Assembly (NCBI GenBank): GCA_947475685.1 | Contig: CANJNC010000018.1 | Coordinates: 1 to 60,685, forward strand | DNA length: 60,685 nucleotides | Direction: 5' to 3' | From: Comamonadaceae bacterium | GTDB lineage: Bacteria; Pseudomonadota; Gammaproteobacteria; Burkholderiales; Burkholderiaceae_C | Shown here: positions 1 through 7,133 of the stretch, piece by piece | Numbering within the stretch: position 1 is the stretch's first letter | Layout of the letters: the number at the start of each line of letters is the position of its first letter | Position numbers and translations under genes: made by a program | Notes under the pieces: model-generated | What the model saw: the letters and a program-made list of their open reading frames with translations, nothing else | The model's database searches: none | What the model was told of the DNA's origin: nothing

Positions 1-1
1 C

Positions 2-295
2 GATGACTTAGAGAGAGCGATTCGAGCTCAGGGTAACTTTGCTGAATATGCTCCATTTGGAATAGTCTTAAGTATTTGCCTTGAGTTAAATGGTGCTCCC
101 TGGTGGTTAGTTGCTATTCCAGGCATCACTTTAATTATTGGGCGATATATTCATGCTTTAGGGATTAATGTTCCACCACCCGATTTCAGTAAGCGAGTAA
201 TGGGGATGAAACTTACTATTTGGACACTTATTCTGTTCATTGTGTTGAACTTGGGATGGTTGCTATATTCAATGTTTGGTTTGTATTTAGGTTGA
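2..295 (+). CDS. MAPEG family membrane protein, 3' part only
   Basis: This is the C-terminal 97 codons of a gene that begins before the window; the frame is open from base 2 to a TGA at 293-295. It reads DDLERAIRAQGNFAEYAPFG followed by hydrophobic segments. The R-A-x-x-N-x-x-E-Y-x-P pattern is the hallmark of MAPEG proteins (membrane-associated proteins in eicosanoid and glutathione metabolism), small four-helix inner-membrane proteins. Two or three membrane segments are visible. The next gene starts 4 bases after the stop, so the two are probably cotranscribed. The substrate cannot be told from sequence. Confidence 0.75.
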   Translation, partial: DDLERAIRAQGNFAEYAPFGIVLSICLELNGAPWWLVAIPGITLIIGRYIHALGINVPPPDFSKRVMGMKLTIWTLILFIVLNLGWLLYSMFGLYLG

Positions 296-299
296 TACT

Positions 300-698
300 T
301 TGGAGCAGATGTTGATAGAGAAAAATATTATCGCTTCACTCAGGGGCGGTGTGATTGCCTGGGCGTTTATGGGACTTTTTGGAATTCCCTTTGCCGTATT
401 TTTTGATTTGCTAGATGGGTGGCGTTGGAATCCCTATAATGCTATTTACGATCAAATGATTGTGAGCATATATTTTGCGGTGGGAATTTGTTCAGCGTTA
501 GCAATCAAAAATCCTATTAAACATTCCAGCTTCTTATGGTTTATAGTTATATCAAGCTTCACACATGGGGGGGTTATGCTTTACCACGCTTCTCTCAATC
601 CACATCATATAAGTCATTTATTGGGTGATGTTTGGATATTGGCTGGAGGGATTTCATTGGCTATCCCAATGTGGCGACTGAGGAAATATCATGATTAG
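300..698 (+). CDS. Small integral membrane protein of unknown function
   Basis: The 132-residue product has about four hydrophobic segments (near residues 16-36, 52-68, 76-95 and 108-124) and ends in a basic tail, RLRKYHD. I do not recognise a characterised family. The frame opens with TTG at 300, with AGG 8 bases upstream; an ATG at 309 with GGAG only 3 bases before it is the alternative start. It follows the MAPEG gene by 4 bases and is probably in its operon. The His-containing stretch HGGVMLYHASLNPHHISH between the last two segments could bind metal or haem, but that is only a guess. Confidence 0.55.
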   Translation: MEQMLIEKNIIASLRGGVIAWAFMGLFGIPFAVFFDLLDGWRWNPYNAIYDQMIVSIYFAVGICSALAIKNPIKHSSFLWFIVISSFTHGGVMLYHASLNPHHISHLLGDVWILAGGISLAIPMWRLRKYHD

Positions 699-1018
699 AT
701 ATCTTGGGGTATCTTGGAGATGCAGATTTTTTGTACCGTTTTTTTGAGGTTTTGCTAAACTTTCAACAGTATCGAGAATTGTTTGTGATGCAGTGCTCTT
801 TAAATCCGCCGCTTCGTTAATAGAGGTCTACCGATTCGAATCTGGTTTAGGGTATCAGTATCCATAAGACTTCCAGAGGTATGAGTTCTTCTCGAGGGAT
901 ATTTAACGCATATTTTTATTGGCGCAGTCGTTGCAAAAAATTACAGTTTTTTTTCGGAAATTGAATCAAAAACCGCATCATTTGATGTTAATATTTGACA
1001 TACACTTAAGGAATTATG
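699..1018. other. Intergenic stretch upstream of the toxin-antitoxin pair
   Basis: No open reading frame of note is seen. The stretch is AT-rich and holds copy A of a repeat (788-884). A run of T bases lies near 727-746. Just before the antitoxin gene, TTGATG and TTGACA-like elements (about 982-1001) could form its promoter, but no convincing -10/-35 pair can be fixed. Confidence 0.5.
788..884 (+). repeat. Diverged repeat, copy A
   Basis: This stretch aligns over its whole length with 1728-1829, at about 70% identity with a few short gaps. The best-kept blocks are ATCCGCCGCT, GTTAATAG, TACC, TCTGGTTT and CTTCCAGAGGTATGA. A hairpin ACC-GATT-CG-AATC-(T)-GGT at about 830-846 corresponds to a different hairpin at the same place in copy B, so pairing is kept while sequence changes. 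It lies downstream of the small membrane protein gene. Confidence 0.6.
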
Positions 1019-1219
1019 ATGCGTACCACTGTCACGATTGATGAAGAATTGTTAACCAAGGCTCAAAGTTTATGCAAAACTTATGGCAACAATGATCTCA
1101 TTCGAGAGGGTCTAAAGGCGTTAATTCAACGCGAAAGTGCAAAACGATTAGCCCTCTTGGGTGGAAGTGATCCAAAAGCCAATCTTCCTACACGCCGTAA
1201 AAGTGTCAAGATTAAATGA
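1019..1219 (+). CDS. vapB: VapB-type antitoxin of a type II toxin-antitoxin pair
   Basis: The 66-residue protein begins MRTTVTIDEELLTKAQ, the beta-strand plus helix of a ribbon-helix-helix DNA-binding domain, as in VapB antitoxins that bind and neutralise VapC and repress their own promoter. The C-terminal part is basic (TRRKSVKIK). Two in-frame ATGs (1016 and 1019) are possible; AAGGA at 1008-1012 is better spaced for 1019. Its stop overlaps the start of the next gene as ATGA, the coupling usual for these pairs. The family call rests on size, fold pattern and partner. Confidence 0.75.
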   Translation: MRTTVTIDEELLTKAQSLCKTYGNNDLIREGLKALIQRESAKRLALLGGSDPKANLPTRRKSVKIK

Positions 1220-1590
1220 TTCTTATTGACTCATCTGTTTGGATTGATTACCTAAGATCCAAAAACGAATACCTATTTAACCTTTTGCAAGAAGGACGAG
1301 TTTATATGCATCCCTTTATATTGGGTGAATTAGCTTGTGGACATCTTAAGAATAGAAGCACTACCCTATCTTTGTTGGCAGATCTGCCCATGATCAAGGT
1401 GGCAACCGAGATTGAAGTTCTGCACTTGATTGAATCGAGAAAACTGATGGGTAAGGGTATCGGTTATGTTGACGTTCATCTTCTTGCCTCTTTAATGTTA
1501 TCGCCAGGAATAAAACTTCATACGGGCGACTTGCGATTGCAATCAGTTGCTGCAGAATTAAAATTGGCAAAGAAAATTACAATGCATTGA
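1216..1590 (+). CDS. vapC: VapC-type PIN-domain ribonuclease toxin
   Basis: The 124-residue protein has the acidic set of a PIN domain: Asp5 in ILIDSSVWIDYL, Glu38 in LGELACG, Asp86 in GYVDVHLLAS and Asp105 in HTGDLRL. VapC proteins are Mg-dependent RNases that cut tRNA or rRNA and arrest growth unless held by VapB. The start overlaps the antitoxin stop by 4 bases. All four acidic residues are present, so the toxin looks intact. The pair lies between two copies of a diverged repeat in AT-rich DNA, which suggests it was acquired. Confidence 0.82.
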   Translation: MILIDSSVWIDYLRSKNEYLFNLLQEGRVYMHPFILGELACGHLKNRSTTLSLLADLPMIKVATEIEVLHLIESRKLMGKGIGYVDVHLLASLMLSPGIKLHTGDLRLQSVAAELKLAKKITMH

Positions 1591-1727
1591 AAAGCAATAG
1601 TAGACTTGGTTTTGTCAGCACTGCCGAATATCGTTTTCTTCACAGTCTTGATACAATTTTTCATCTTGATTGAGTGGCGTCATTTCTAATTCCATTGAGA
1701 GTCTGTTAACAGTGTTTAACTCTGTCA

Positions 1728-1829
1728 ATGTTGCAGTTCTTCTCGTATCCGCCGCTCTGTTAATAGCGGGCGTACCAGTTCTTTTCTGGTTTCGGGCACC
1801 AAGCACACATGCGTCTTCCAGAGGTATGA
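1728..1829 (+). repeat. Diverged repeat, copy B
   Basis: This is the second copy of the ~100-nt repeat described for 788-884; it lies 137 bases after the toxin gene stop. It carries two short hairpins, CCGCT-N8-AGCGG near 1751-1768 and ACCAG-ttctttt-CTGGT near 1774-1790. The last 15 bases, CTTCCAGAGGTATGA, are identical to copy A. Copies A and B bracket vapBC in the same orientation. Confidence 0.6.
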
Positions 1830-2281
1830 CTCATCTGTGTCTAATTTAAGAAATACTCCTGTTGAGGTATTGACTCGTGTCCAGCGGCGGCAATGACGCT
1901 GGACTCCTCAGCAAAAAACTTGAAAATGTTAGAGGAACCAATGAACCTGAACCTAGGAGCTCTGTCCCTACCGCAACCCCTGAGATCTTCCATTTGCGAA
2001 AAGCTGATCCCGAAAAGGTTCACGGGTGACTGTTAGTGCCAATGAGGCCGTTGTTCCTTCCTCTGAGCTTCATGATGCTATGAAGAGGATCTAACTATAT
2101 ACGTCCTCGTGCTAAATCGTGCGTTTCTTGAACTTTTTCTCCAATGCCCGTCGCTCCTGATTCAAACGTCTGCATGCTCGTATCGTTATTTTCAAAAGTG
2201 ACTAGAAACACTAATTAAGTTTCGTGTCAACTGCTGACTGTCAAATGCTCCATCATTGCCAACAGATTGTTTAAGGTCTTT

Positions 2282-2479
2282 TCATGCGGGAAGTTGTTCA
2301 GAGTCTGTGCTCTTGGCATAAGCCATCAATTGATCTGCCAAAGACGGTACGCAAAAACATAAAGCCTGCGTACTTTAATGATGGACTGCCACAGAGTATC
2401 AATAGCAAAGAACAGTTTCTTTGATAACCGCATTTTCTTTCTTGACGGGCATGCCGTTTGAGTTGAAGTATCCAAAGCC
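2282..2479 (-). pseudogene. Possible remnant of a gene 3' end
   Basis: One minus-strand frame reads GFGYFNSNGMPVKKENAVIK, then after two in-frame stops ends ADQLMAYAKSTDSEQLPA followed by TGA. The protein-like composition at both ends and the stops in the middle suggest a decayed coding sequence. I do not recognise the family. It lies directly downstream of the aldehyde dehydrogenase gene on the same strand, so it could once have been part of that operon. Chance is a real alternative. Confidence 0.2.
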
Positions 2480-2519
2480 AAGTCAATTTAGCTTGCATCG
2501 ATATTCAGATCAAGAGATT

Positions 2520-3998
2520 TTATAAAACCATATGTATATTTTTGTGCTGCGTGTAAGCATAAATCTCATCAAATCCTTCCTCTCTTCCTATGCCAGATTG
2601 TTTATACCCGCCAAAAGACGCACCTATAAAGTGGCTGCTTACATGATTGACCCACACAAAACCTGACTGAACACGTGAGGCAGCAACATGGGCACTTTTT
2701 AAATTTTGTGTCCAAATGGAGGCCGTGAGGCCGTACTCAACCGAATTCACCTGATCGAACATGTCTTCTTCATTTTCCCAGCGAATCACAGACAAGACTG
2801 GCCCAAAGACTTCTTCATTTGCAATGCGCATTTGTTGGGTAACATTTGTAAATATAGTAGGCTCAACGAACCAACCTTTTGCCAGCAAAGGGTCGCTTGG
2901 TGCTTTGCCGCCATGAACCAGTGTGGCCCCTTCATTTTTGGCAATTTCAATGTAGTTCATGATCTTTTCCCACTGAGCTTTGGAGACAATGCTGCCCATG
3001 GTTGTCTTAAGATCTGTGGGTATGCCAGGGACGTAATTTTTTACCTGCTCCAATACACCTTGCATCACTTCATCGTATACGGAGTGGTGTATAAACAATC
3101 TTGATGTCGAGCCGCAACTTTGTCCGCACCAAGTAAAGTTCATGCCATTGATCGCCGCAGGAATGGCTTTTTTAAGGTCTGCATCTGGGTAAATGATGCA
3201 GGCGTTTTTACCTCCCAATTCTAAGCTGATGTGTTTGAGTTGATCGGCCCCAGCTTTTGCAATGGCGCGTCCTGTGGGTACGCTACCGATTAAAGCAATT
3301 CTTGGAATATCGGGGTGTTTGACCAAACTTTGTCCGGCCACTAAATTTCCCGTCACGATGTTCAAAACACCTGGGGGTAAAACGCCATCGAGAAGCTCCA
3401 TCATTCTGTAAGAGGACAAAGGCGCTTGGTAGGGGGGCTTCATGATCACGGTATTGCCCGTGATCAAGGGTGGCGCCATCTTGGCTGCGGTGAACATGAT
3501 GGGATGGTTATAAGCCACAATTCTGGCACATACGCCATAGGGTTCTCGCACCGAGTAATTCAAGATGCCTTCGCCCATCGGAATCGTTTCTCCCTTGATC
3601 TCTGTAGCGAGTCCAGCGTAATAATCAATTTGTGCCGCAGCGATCAATGCATCTCTTTGCATCTCACTGATGGGATTGCCACAATTGGCCGCATCAAGCA
3701 AAGCCAGCTCAAAAGCGTTGTCTCTGAGAATTTGGGCGACTTTTTTGAGCATGCTTGCCCGCTCCAAGGGTTTCAATTTGGCCCATGCAATTTGAGCTTG
3801 TTTAGCCGCATGGACAGCCAAGTTGATGTCTTGCTCATTGGCTTCTGCACATGGCCCCAGGTTCTCCCCCGTTGCGGGGTTGAAGGTGTCGATGTATCCA
3901 CCATGAGGCTTGTGCCATTTGCCACCGTAATACAAGTCGCGATGCTGAGGGAGAATGTCAGAGACAATGATGTTGTGAGGTAATTTGACGGTATTCAT
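2520..3998 (-). CDS. NAD(P)-dependent aldehyde dehydrogenase (betaine-aldehyde type)
   Basis: The 492-residue protein is full length for the ALDH superfamily, which oxidises aldehydes to acids. Visible catalytic features are Asn164 in AYNHP, Glu260 in LELGGK, and the nucleophile Cys295 in GQSCGSTSR, with the EVFGPVLSV block near the C-terminus. It starts 11 bases after the stop of the TPP enzyme gene, so the two are cotranscribed. Decarboxylation of a 2-keto acid by that enzyme would give an aldehyde that this one could oxidise, as in mandelate or phenylglyoxylate breakdown. The true substrate is not evident. Aminoaldehydes such as betaine aldehyde are the other possibility. Confidence 0.9.
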   Translation of the reverse strand: MNTVKLPHNIIVSDILPQHRDLYYGGKWHKPHGGYIDTFNPATGENLGPCAEANEQDINLAVHAAKQAQIAWAKLKPLERASMLKKVAQILRDNAFELALLDAANCGNPISEMQRDALIAAAQIDYYAGLATEIKGETIPMGEGILNYSVREPYGVCARIVAYNHPIMFTAAKMAPPLITGNTVIMKPPYQAPLSSYRMMELLDGVLPPGVLNIVTGNLVAGQSLVKHPDIPRIALIGSVPTGRAIAKAGADQLKHISLELGGKNACIIYPDADLKKAIPAAINGMNFTWCGQSCGSTSRLFIHHSVYDEVMQGVLEQVKNYVPGIPTDLKTTMGSIVSKAQWEKIMNYIEIAKNEGATLVHGGKAPSDPLLAKGWFVEPTIFTNVTQQMRIANEEVFGPVLSVIRWENEEDMFDQVNSVEYGLTASIWTQNLKSAHVAASRVQSGFVWVNHVSSHFIGASFGGYKQSGIGREEGFDEIYAYTQHKNIHMVL

Positions 3999-4009
3999 GA
4001 TGATTTTAA

Positions 4010-5788
4010 TTAACGTTTGTGTGCAGCTGAATTGGTCACTGTCTGACCGCTCATGTTTGCATCATAACCAGGTGCTACGCAGGCGTCGATGATGCAGGTG
4101 TACCCCTCTTTGACCCAAGCAACGGCTTGATCAAAGGCGGCTTGCAAGTCTTGCTTTCTTGTGATGGGCCCCAAGGCTTTTGCTCCCATGGAGGCGGCCA
4201 TTTGTGCGATATCAATTTGAGGCTCTGAAATGCGTTGTCCTATCCATTTGTTCTCGATGGGTCGAGATCTTTCTTTGGCGACTCTTTCTTGATGTAATTC
4301 ATCGTTGAAAAACGAGTGATTGTTGCATACCACGATGAGCATGGGAATGGCATATCGCACGGCAGTCCAAACTGCCGTGTTGCCCATCAAAAAGTCACCA
4401 TCTCCAATGAGTGCCAAAGGAATTCTTTGAGAGTTCATCTCCTTCAAGGCCAGCCCAACACCAACTGCATTGCCTGGGCCAGCGCCTATGCCTCCCCCTC
4501 CCTCGGCGCCTAAATAGTCCATTGGGTGCGACCAGTGTAAATAGGCTCCGTTCCATCCAAGCGGTAGTCTAGCAATGCAGAGTTCTTCAATGGTCGTTAA
4601 TTTTTGCAAGATGTCTGCAATGGCCCTTAGGCTGACCACATCGTCATTGGGTGCATTGGGCAGTTTGGTGCGAACAGGCCACTCGGATTTGGGTTTTTCT
4701 TGAACCCCGTGAACAAGAGCTTGGATGACATCGTCAGGCTCGCACAGCATAAAGACATCTGCAGCAGGCAAACTTCCCATGTCCATGCTCCATCCACGGT
4801 GAATGTGCATATCCAAAGAGACATGAATCACTTTTGCTTTCAAAGGCACGCCTTGGAGGGATTGTTTGAAGGCACCACCTGGATCCACCCAATCAAATAA
4901 AACGACCACCTCTGCCTCTTTGACTGCCTTGCACGCATCTGGGCTCATAAAGTATCCGGGAGAAGAGCAATGCTGTGGATGATGGGTCGGGAAAACAGCT
5001 GCATTTTTTAAATCTGTGACGACTTCTGCGTTTAATTTTTCTGCAAATTTGACTCTCAGGTCCCAATCATCCTTTGACCTGGACATGCGACCAAATAACA
5101 AAGTGACCTTGGAGGCTTGATTAAGTAGAGCAATACTTCTTTCAAGATCCTGAGGATTGGGCGGGGAGGACTTGGGGGCGGCAAAGCGCTTGACATCGGG
5201 TTGAAAGGGGGCTTCTTGCAGCTTGCCCTCCTGAAGAGCGGCATCTAAATTCACATACACGGGGCCCCTAGGTGCAGTTTGAGCGATTTGAGAGCCTCTT
5301 AGCAACGCCTCGATCGCCGCTGGCACAGATCCGGGTTGATTGTCCCACTTGGTATAGTCCCTGACCAGGGCGCCTTGATCTGCGGCAGTGTGAATCCAAT
5401 CAATCCACGGTCTGCGCTTTGCCGCATCCCATGGGCCTGTCGCACCTAAGATGAGCATGGGACTTCGATCGCACCAAGCGTTGAATATGGCCATGGTGGC
5501 GTGCATCAAACCCACATTGGAGTGAACCACTGCGCCCATCATTTTGCCAGATGCTTTTGCATAGCCTTGGGCAATGGATATGGCCACCTCCTCGTGCAAG
5601 CACAATAACATTTGAGGAGATGCATTGCCTAAATGGTTCACCAAACTGTCGTGAAGTCCTCTATAGCTTGCACCAGGATTCAATGCAAGAAAGGGAATGC
5701 CCATGGCGCGCAAGCATTGAGCGATCGCATCACTGCCCCAAAGGCTGTCTTGTTCAGGAGTGGGTATGGGGATTTCGCGTTTGATCAT
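4010..5788 (-). CDS. Thiamine-diphosphate-dependent enzyme, benzoylformate decarboxylase-like
   Basis: The 592-residue protein has the three domains of the TPP decarboxylase/acetolactate synthase family: an N-terminal pyrimidine domain with NPGASYRG and the LHEEVA glutamate that activates TPP, a central domain, and a C-terminal diphosphate domain with GDGDFLMG...CNN, the Mg-TPP motif. The N-terminal part resembles benzoylformate decarboxylase more than acetolactate synthase. The residue after NPG is Ala rather than the Ser I expect in classical benzoylformate decarboxylase, so activity may differ. The frame is open to 5932, but ATG at 5788 is chosen because it begins the conserved domain and avoids overlap with the upstream gene. 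It precedes the aldehyde dehydrogenase in one operon. Confidence 0.82.
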   Translation of the reverse strand: MIKREIPIPTPEQDSLWGSDAIAQCLRAMGIPFLALNPGASYRGLHDSLVNHLGNASPQMLLCLHEEVAISIAQGYAKASGKMMGAVVHSNVGLMHATMAIFNAWCDRSPMLILGATGPWDAAKRRPWIDWIHTAADQGALVRDYTKWDNQPGSVPAAIEALLRGSQIAQTAPRGPVYVNLDAALQEGKLQEAPFQPDVKRFAAPKSSPPNPQDLERSIALLNQASKVTLLFGRMSRSKDDWDLRVKFAEKLNAEVVTDLKNAAVFPTHHPQHCSSPGYFMSPDACKAVKEAEVVVLFDWVDPGGAFKQSLQGVPLKAKVIHVSLDMHIHRGWSMDMGSLPAADVFMLCEPDDVIQALVHGVQEKPKSEWPVRTKLPNAPNDDVVSLRAIADILQKLTTIEELCIARLPLGWNGAYLHWSHPMDYLGAEGGGGIGAGPGNAVGVGLALKEMNSQRIPLALIGDGDFLMGNTAVWTAVRYAIPMLIVVCNNHSFFNDELHQERVAKERSRPIENKWIGQRISEPQIDIAQMAASMGAKALGPITRKQDLQAAFDQAVAWVKEGYTCIIDACVAPGYDANMSGQTVTNSAAHKR

Positions 5789-5828
5789 TGTGTGTAATAA
5801 AAAAAGAAATTGAGAGAGGGCTTGAGTG

Positions 5829-6884
5829 TCAGTCGCCTTTGATATTCGCTTCTTGAATGACCTTGCCCCACCTCGCGTAGTCTTCGCGTATGGTGATGGC
5901 AAGCGTCTCTGGGCTAGCGATAGAGACCTCAATGCCTTGATTGGATAAATTTGTTTTCACATCCGTTTGCAGCAAAACTTTACTCATGTCCGTATACACT
6001 TTGGCGAGGATGTCTTTTGGAACGCCAGAGGGCATGAAAACGCCAAGCCAGACATCCACTGCAACTCCAGGTACAGTTTCAGCGATTGCAGGCAAGTCAG
6101 GAAACGCAGCAAAGCGCTTGCTACCTGCACCAGCCAGTAATTTTAACTTGCCATCTTTGATGTGGGGCAACAAAGAGTTGACAGCGCCAATGAAAATTTG
6201 AATGCGACCACCCAATAAATCGGTGATGGCTGGAACGGCTCCCTTGTAGGGGACGTGTTGCGTTTGAATGCCTGCTGCATAATTGAGCATCTCGGTTGCC
6301 AGTTGTTGAGGCGACCCGTTTCCAGAGGACCCGTAATTTAAGACGCCAGGGTTCTTCTTGGCATATTCAACCAAGCCAGCTACATTTTTTACAGCCACAG
6401 AGGGGTGTGTCACCAGAACAAAAGGCACGGTGGCCACCTGAGCAACGGGGGCAAAATCCTTGAAGACGTCAAAGGGCACTTTGCCAACGTGCGGGTTGGT
6501 GACGAAAATATTGTTTGCACCTAATAGCCATGTGTAGCCATCGGCAGGACTTTTTGCCACCATTTCAGCGCCCAAATTCATACCAGCACCGGGTCGGTTC
6601 TCGACCACAACGGCCTGAGCCCAAAAGTCGCTGAGTTTTTGAGCAATCACCCGTGCAACAACATCGTTGCTGCCACCGGGCGTAATGGGGACGATGAATT
6701 TAATGGGCTTTTGTGGAAAGTTGCTACTCGGGTTTGTTTGGGCAAAGGACTGAAGTGCGAAATGGCTTAGAACAATCAAGAGACAGACAAACTTAAGCAC
6801 AGGTGCGCTCAAATGACCTGCGTGACGAGGATATCGAGTCAAGCTTAAATTCAGGCAAAATTTGAAACAGTAAAAATTCTTCAA
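5829..6884 (-). CDS. Bug/TctC family periplasmic solute-binding protein
   Basis: This belongs to the Bordetella uptake gene family of periplasmic binding proteins that capture carboxylates for tripartite tricarboxylate transporters. The mature part starts near FPQKPIKFIVPITPGGSNDV, with the family's strand, PGG-N-D loop and ENRPGAG motif. A hydrophobic signal (KFVCLLIVLSHFALQSFAQ) precedes it. The start is set at TTG 6884 because AAGGAG lies 6 bases upstream; the frame is open to a TTG at 6905. The n-region is then unusually long, so an internal GTG just before the hydrophobic core is possible. No TctA or TctB gene is adjacent, which is common for this family. It heads the operon with the TPP enzyme and aldehyde dehydrogenase, so its ligand is likely an aromatic or keto acid. 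Confidence 0.88.
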   Translation of the reverse strand: MKNFYCFKFCLNLSLTRYPRHAGHLSAPVLKFVCLLIVLSHFALQSFAQTNPSSNFPQKPIKFIVPITPGGSNDVVARVIAQKLSDFWAQAVVVENRPGAGMNLGAEMVAKSPADGYTWLLGANNIFVTNPHVGKVPFDVFKDFAPVAQVATVPFVLVTHPSVAVKNVAGLVEYAKKNPGVLNYGSSGNGSPQQLATEMLNYAAGIQTQHVPYKGAVPAITDLLGGRIQIFIGAVNSLLPHIKDGKLKLLAGAGSKRFAAFPDLPAIAETVPGVAVDVWLGVFMPSGVPKDILAKVYTDMSKVLLQTDVKTNLSNQGIEVSIASPETLAITIREDYARWGKVIQEANIKGD

Positions 6885-7133
6885 GAAAATCTCCTTGTTG
6901 ACCAAGCTTTCAGCATTTTAGAAGGCAATCAGCGAAAGTTCACTAAGTGTTTTCCAAGTCTTGTTCAGCCCTTTTTAGGGTTTGCTCTTAAGAATTTCCA
7001 AGCCAAGCATTTTTTTGGAGTTTTTCGGCCTTGAGCCCAAGATGTGGAAGCTTTAAAAATGCATAATAGACTTGGTTTATTTTTAAGGCAGGATGATTCA
7101 ATCGCGTAATTGCTTTCCTAGGTCACTTAAGTC

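Larger units (their letters stand above)
1591..2519. other. Gene-poor stretch with repeat copy B, hairpins and decayed sequence
   Basis: No intact gene is supported in these 930 bases. They contain repeat copy B (1728-1829), a perfect 8-bp inverted repeat GTCCAGCG/CGCTGGAC (1879-1886 and 1897-1904), a smaller hairpin CTTCAT-gatgct-ATGAAG at about 2070-2087, and a possible gene remnant on the minus strand (2282-2479). The short open frames here have no recognisable product. The stretch looks like a decayed junction between acquired DNA and the operon that starts at 2520. Confidence 0.5.

Noticed and set aside
788..860. tRNA gene in repeat copy A (GATTCGAATC resembles a T arm)
   Set aside because: No acceptor or anticodon stem can be formed, and copy B does not keep the T-arm-like bases.
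788..1829. Integron cassette with attC sites
   Set aside because: The repeats do not show RYYYAAC and GTTRRRY core sites at their ends, and no integrase is in the window.
3426..3983. 185-codon plus-strand frame opposite the aldehyde dehydrogenase
   Set aside because: It lies wholly within the well-supported dehydrogenase gene and its translation has no family features.
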